Of a stretch of DNA of 7,248 nucleotides, positions 5,712 to 7,248 are shown one piece after another. How positions within the stretch are numbered: the stretch's first letter is position 1; the number at the start of each line of letters is the position of its first letter. The stretch is taken from positions 43,483 to 50,730 of the forward strand of contig DKCF01000038.1 of NCBI GenBank assembly GCA_002451435.1, in the 5' to 3' direction. Both the position numbers and the translations under genes were made by a program. The notes beneath the pieces were generated by a model. It had not been told where the DNA came from and did no database searches. It worked only from the letters and a program-made list of their open reading frames with translations. The DNA is from Bifidobacterium sp. UBA6881. GTDB lineage: Bacteria; Actinomycetota; Actinomycetes; Actinomycetales; Bifidobacteriaceae.

Positions 5712-6698
5712 TCACGCGCGGGGGAACGCCTGGGCGTACCGCGCCTTCAGCTGCTCGATGGAGACGTGCGTGTACCGCTGGGTGGTTTTGAGCGAGGAAT
5801 GTCCGAGCATCTCCTGCACCTCGCGGAGGTCCGCTCCCCCGTCGAGCATGTGCGTCGCGGCGCTGTGCCGCAGCGCGTGCGGGCTGATGTCGGGCACGCC
5901 GGCGTCATGCGCGTATTCGTGCACCGTCCGCCGCACGATCCGCTGGTCGATGCGCCCGCCGCGCGCGCCGAGGAACAGCGCGCCGCCCGACCGGCCATTC
6001 GCCAGACGCGGTCGTCCGTCCTCCAGCCATCGTTCCAACGCACGGGCGGCCGGAGCCCCGAACGGGATGACGCGCTGCTTGTCGCCCTTGCCGGTCACCT
6101 TCGCGGTGCGGTTGGAGAACGCCACATCGCCGACATCAAGCCCCGTCAATTCCCCGACGCGCATGCCCGTCGCATACAGCAGCTCGAGCATCGCCGCGTC
6201 GCGCAGTTCGACCGCATGCCGTTTCCCATCCCTAGACGCCGTCGATGATTCCGAAGACGCGGCGTCCTGATCGCCGTGCGGCGGGACCGCCTCACGCGCG
6301 CCGGCATGCTCGCCGCTTTCCTCGTCGACACGGTCCATCAGCCGTTCGGCCTGCGATTCGTTGAGCACCGCCGGCAGCGCATCGGGTATTTTCGGCGTCA
6401 TCAGCATCGCGGCCGGATTCGATCGGACGCGCCCATGCTCATGCGCCCATGCGAAAAAGCACCGCACCGCGACGGTTTTGCGCGCCATGCTGCTGCGCGC
6501 ATGGCTTTTGGACGATTCCGCCATCCACATGCGCAGGTCCTCGATGGTCGTCTCGTTGAGGTCGGCGCAGCCGTGGTCCGCCAGATAGTCCATGCATTCG
6601 TTCAAGTCGCCGCGGTACGCCTTGCGCGTGTTGGCGCTCAATCCACGGTTGGCCTTCAGATACGCGTCGAACGCGTCGACGTCATCGGTGAGTCGCAT
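5712..6698 (-). CDS. xerC: Tyrosine site-specific recombinase XerC
   Basis: Cytoplasmic recombinase, expected to act with XerD at the chromosomal dif site to resolve chromosome dimers. The product is 328 residues from ATG 6698. It has an N-terminal SAM-like core-binding domain (about 5-95) with the typical GLSANTRKAYRGDL stretch, and a C-terminal catalytic domain (from about 165). All active-site residues are present: R180 (ATGMRVGEL), K204 (TGKGDKQR), H274 and R277 (HALRHSAATHML), H300 (LGHSSLKTTQRY) and nucleophile Y309. Between the two domains is a Ser/Ala/Glu/Asp-rich segment (about 124-165) that makes the spacing to the first catalytic Arg roughly 32-37 residues longer than in E. coli XerC (R148). 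The start at 6698 is preferred because AAAGGA lies 6 nt before it; an in-frame ATG at 6713 has no good ribosome site. XerD or an integrase is a possible alternative, but no phage or element genes adjoin it. Confidence 0.9.
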   Translation of the reverse strand: MRLTDDVDAFDAYLKANRGLSANTRKAYRGDLNECMDYLADHGCADLNETTIEDLRMWMAESSKSHARSSMARKTVAVRCFFAWAHEHGRVRSNPAAMLMTPKIPDALPAVLNESQAERLMDRVDEESGEHAGAREAVPPHGDQDAASSESSTASRDGKRHAVELRDAAMLELLYATGMRVGELTGLDVGDVAFSNRTAKVTGKGDKQRVIPFGAPAARALERWLEDGRPRLANGRSGGALFLGARGGRIDQRIVRRTVHEYAHDAGVPDISPHALRHSAATHMLDGGADLREVQEMLGHSSLKTTQRYTHVSIEQLKARYAQAFPRA

Positions 6699-6704
6699 CG
6701 CCGG

Positions 6705-6710
6705 TCCTTT
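6705..6710 (-). promoter_or_regulatory. Ribosome binding site favouring the shorter xerC start
   Basis: AAAGGA on the minus strand, 6 nt before ATG 6698 and directly after the alternative ATG at 6713. It supports initiation at MRLTDDVD and not at MKGPAMRL. Confidence 0.55.
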
Positions 6711-6797
6711 CATCCATTCACGTCCATGTCACGCCGTCGCACCATGCCGTTCCGCGCGCCGGCGCCCGTCATCCAACCGCCCCCTGCCCTTCCTACC

Positions 6798-6826
6798 ATT
6801 ATGTGCGCTTGTGCCGATAGACTGAA
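6798..6826 (-). promoter_or_regulatory. Candidate xerC promoter
   Basis: On the minus strand, TTCAGT (6821-6826; 3 of 6 to TTGACA) and CATAAT (6798-6803; 5 of 6 to TATAAT) are separated by 17 bp. It would give a leader of about 90 nt before ATG 6698. A plus-strand TAGACT (6818-6823), a weak -10 for the divergent ABC gene, overlaps it. The rest of the 6699-6860 spacer holds no gene that I can see. Confidence 0.35.
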
Positions 6827-6860
6827 GACGAACAACGCAATCCAAGAAACAGGCGGTATC

Positions 6861-7248
6861 ATGGCGCGTCATTCCAAACATGCCGGGCACATCGGCAGCA
6901 TCGACGAACACATCGTGGCCCAAGCGATCGATCTGACCAAGATCTACGGCTCGCAGGGCAACCAGGTCACGGCGCTCGACCATGTGAACGTCTCGTTCAA
7001 CCGCGGCGAGATGACCGCGATCATGGGTCCGTCCGGATCGGGAAAATCCACGCTGATGCACTGCATGGCCGGATTGGACACGCCGACTTCCGGCAAGGTG
7101 GTCGTCGAAGGCCTTGAGGTCTCGTCCATGAACCAGAAGCAGCTCACCGACCTGCGCCGCAACCAGATCGGATTCATCTTCCAGTCCTTCAATCTGGTAC
7201 CGACGCTGTCCGCCAAGGAGAACATCCTTCTGCCGCTGCAGATCGCGA
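6861..7248 (+). CDS. ABC transporter ATP-binding protein, MacB/LolD/FtsE-like, 3' end outside window
   Basis: ATPase of an ABC transporter whose permease, probably FtsX/MacB-like, would be expected just downstream of the window. Only 129 residues are visible. The N-terminus has a short polar extension (1-17) before the fold starts at VAQAIDLTKIYG. Walker A is GPSGSGKST (56-64), followed by LMHCMAGLDTPTSGKV, a pattern typical of the MacB/LolD group. The Q-loop is Q108 in IGFIFQSFNLVPTLSAKENI, which also fits that group. The signature and Walker B are outside the window. The ATG at 6861 has only a weak ribosome site (AGG about 8 nt upstream). The gene is divergent from xerC. Likely jobs are export of an antimicrobial or lipid-linked molecule, or an envelope function; the sequence here cannot choose. 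Confidence 0.92.
   Translation, partial: MARHSKHAGHIGSIDEHIVAQAIDLTKIYGSQGNQVTALDHVNVSFNRGEMTAIMGPSGSGKSTLMHCMAGLDTPTSGKVVVEGLEVSSMNQKQLTDLRRNQIGFIFQSFNLVPTLSAKENILLPLQIA

Noticed and set aside
6663..6680. Tandem CGCGTCGA-type repeat
   Set aside because: It lies inside the xerC coding region and encodes the DAFDAY residues of the N-terminal domain; explained by repeated Asp-Ala codons.

Overview
This window looks like chromosomal DNA from a high-GC actinobacterium, most likely Bifidobacterium. The evidence for that is the strong G/C bias at third codon positions, the bifidobacterial-type peptide transporter (lipoprotein OppA, OppB, OppC and one protein carrying both ATPase domains), and the adjacent XerC recombinase. 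The genus call is inference from family resemblance; no rRNA or other marker gene is present.

Layout: five of the six genes are on the minus strand, so their order of transcription runs from right to left. xerC (6698-5712) comes first. A 209-bp spacer follows (5503-5711) with a long imperfect inverted repeat and a small hairpin. Next is oppA, a substrate-binding lipoprotein (5502-3868), and then a 282-bp spacer (3586-3867). That spacer holds a clear intrinsic terminator for oppA, a second hairpin, and a nested stem-loop ending just before the oppB ribosome binding site. Then come oppB (3585-2659), oppC (2636-1677) and the fused ATPase gene (1658 to beyond position 1), separated by only 22 and 18 bp, which indicates one transcription unit. 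At the right edge a plus-strand gene starts at 6861. It encodes a MacB/LolD-type ABC ATPase and is cut off by the window end. The 162 bp between it and xerC is a divergent promoter region.

Function: OppA captures oligopeptides outside the membrane. OppB and OppC form the channel, and the fused ATPase supplies both nucleotide-binding sites. The terminator after oppA suggests that the binding protein is made in excess over the membrane parts, with oppBC-ATPase expressed by read-through or from its own promoter. XerC is probably the housekeeping chromosome-dimer recombinase and not part of the transport system. The right-edge ATPase belongs to a separate, probably export- or envelope-related, transporter.

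I see no mobile element, CRISPR array, tRNA or rRNA. The window is mostly ordinary core-genome content. The features most worth a second look are a roughly 98-residue insertion in the first ATPase domain, structured RNA candidates in the two opp spacers, and a low-complexity linker insertion in XerC. I did not find a convincing new biological system.
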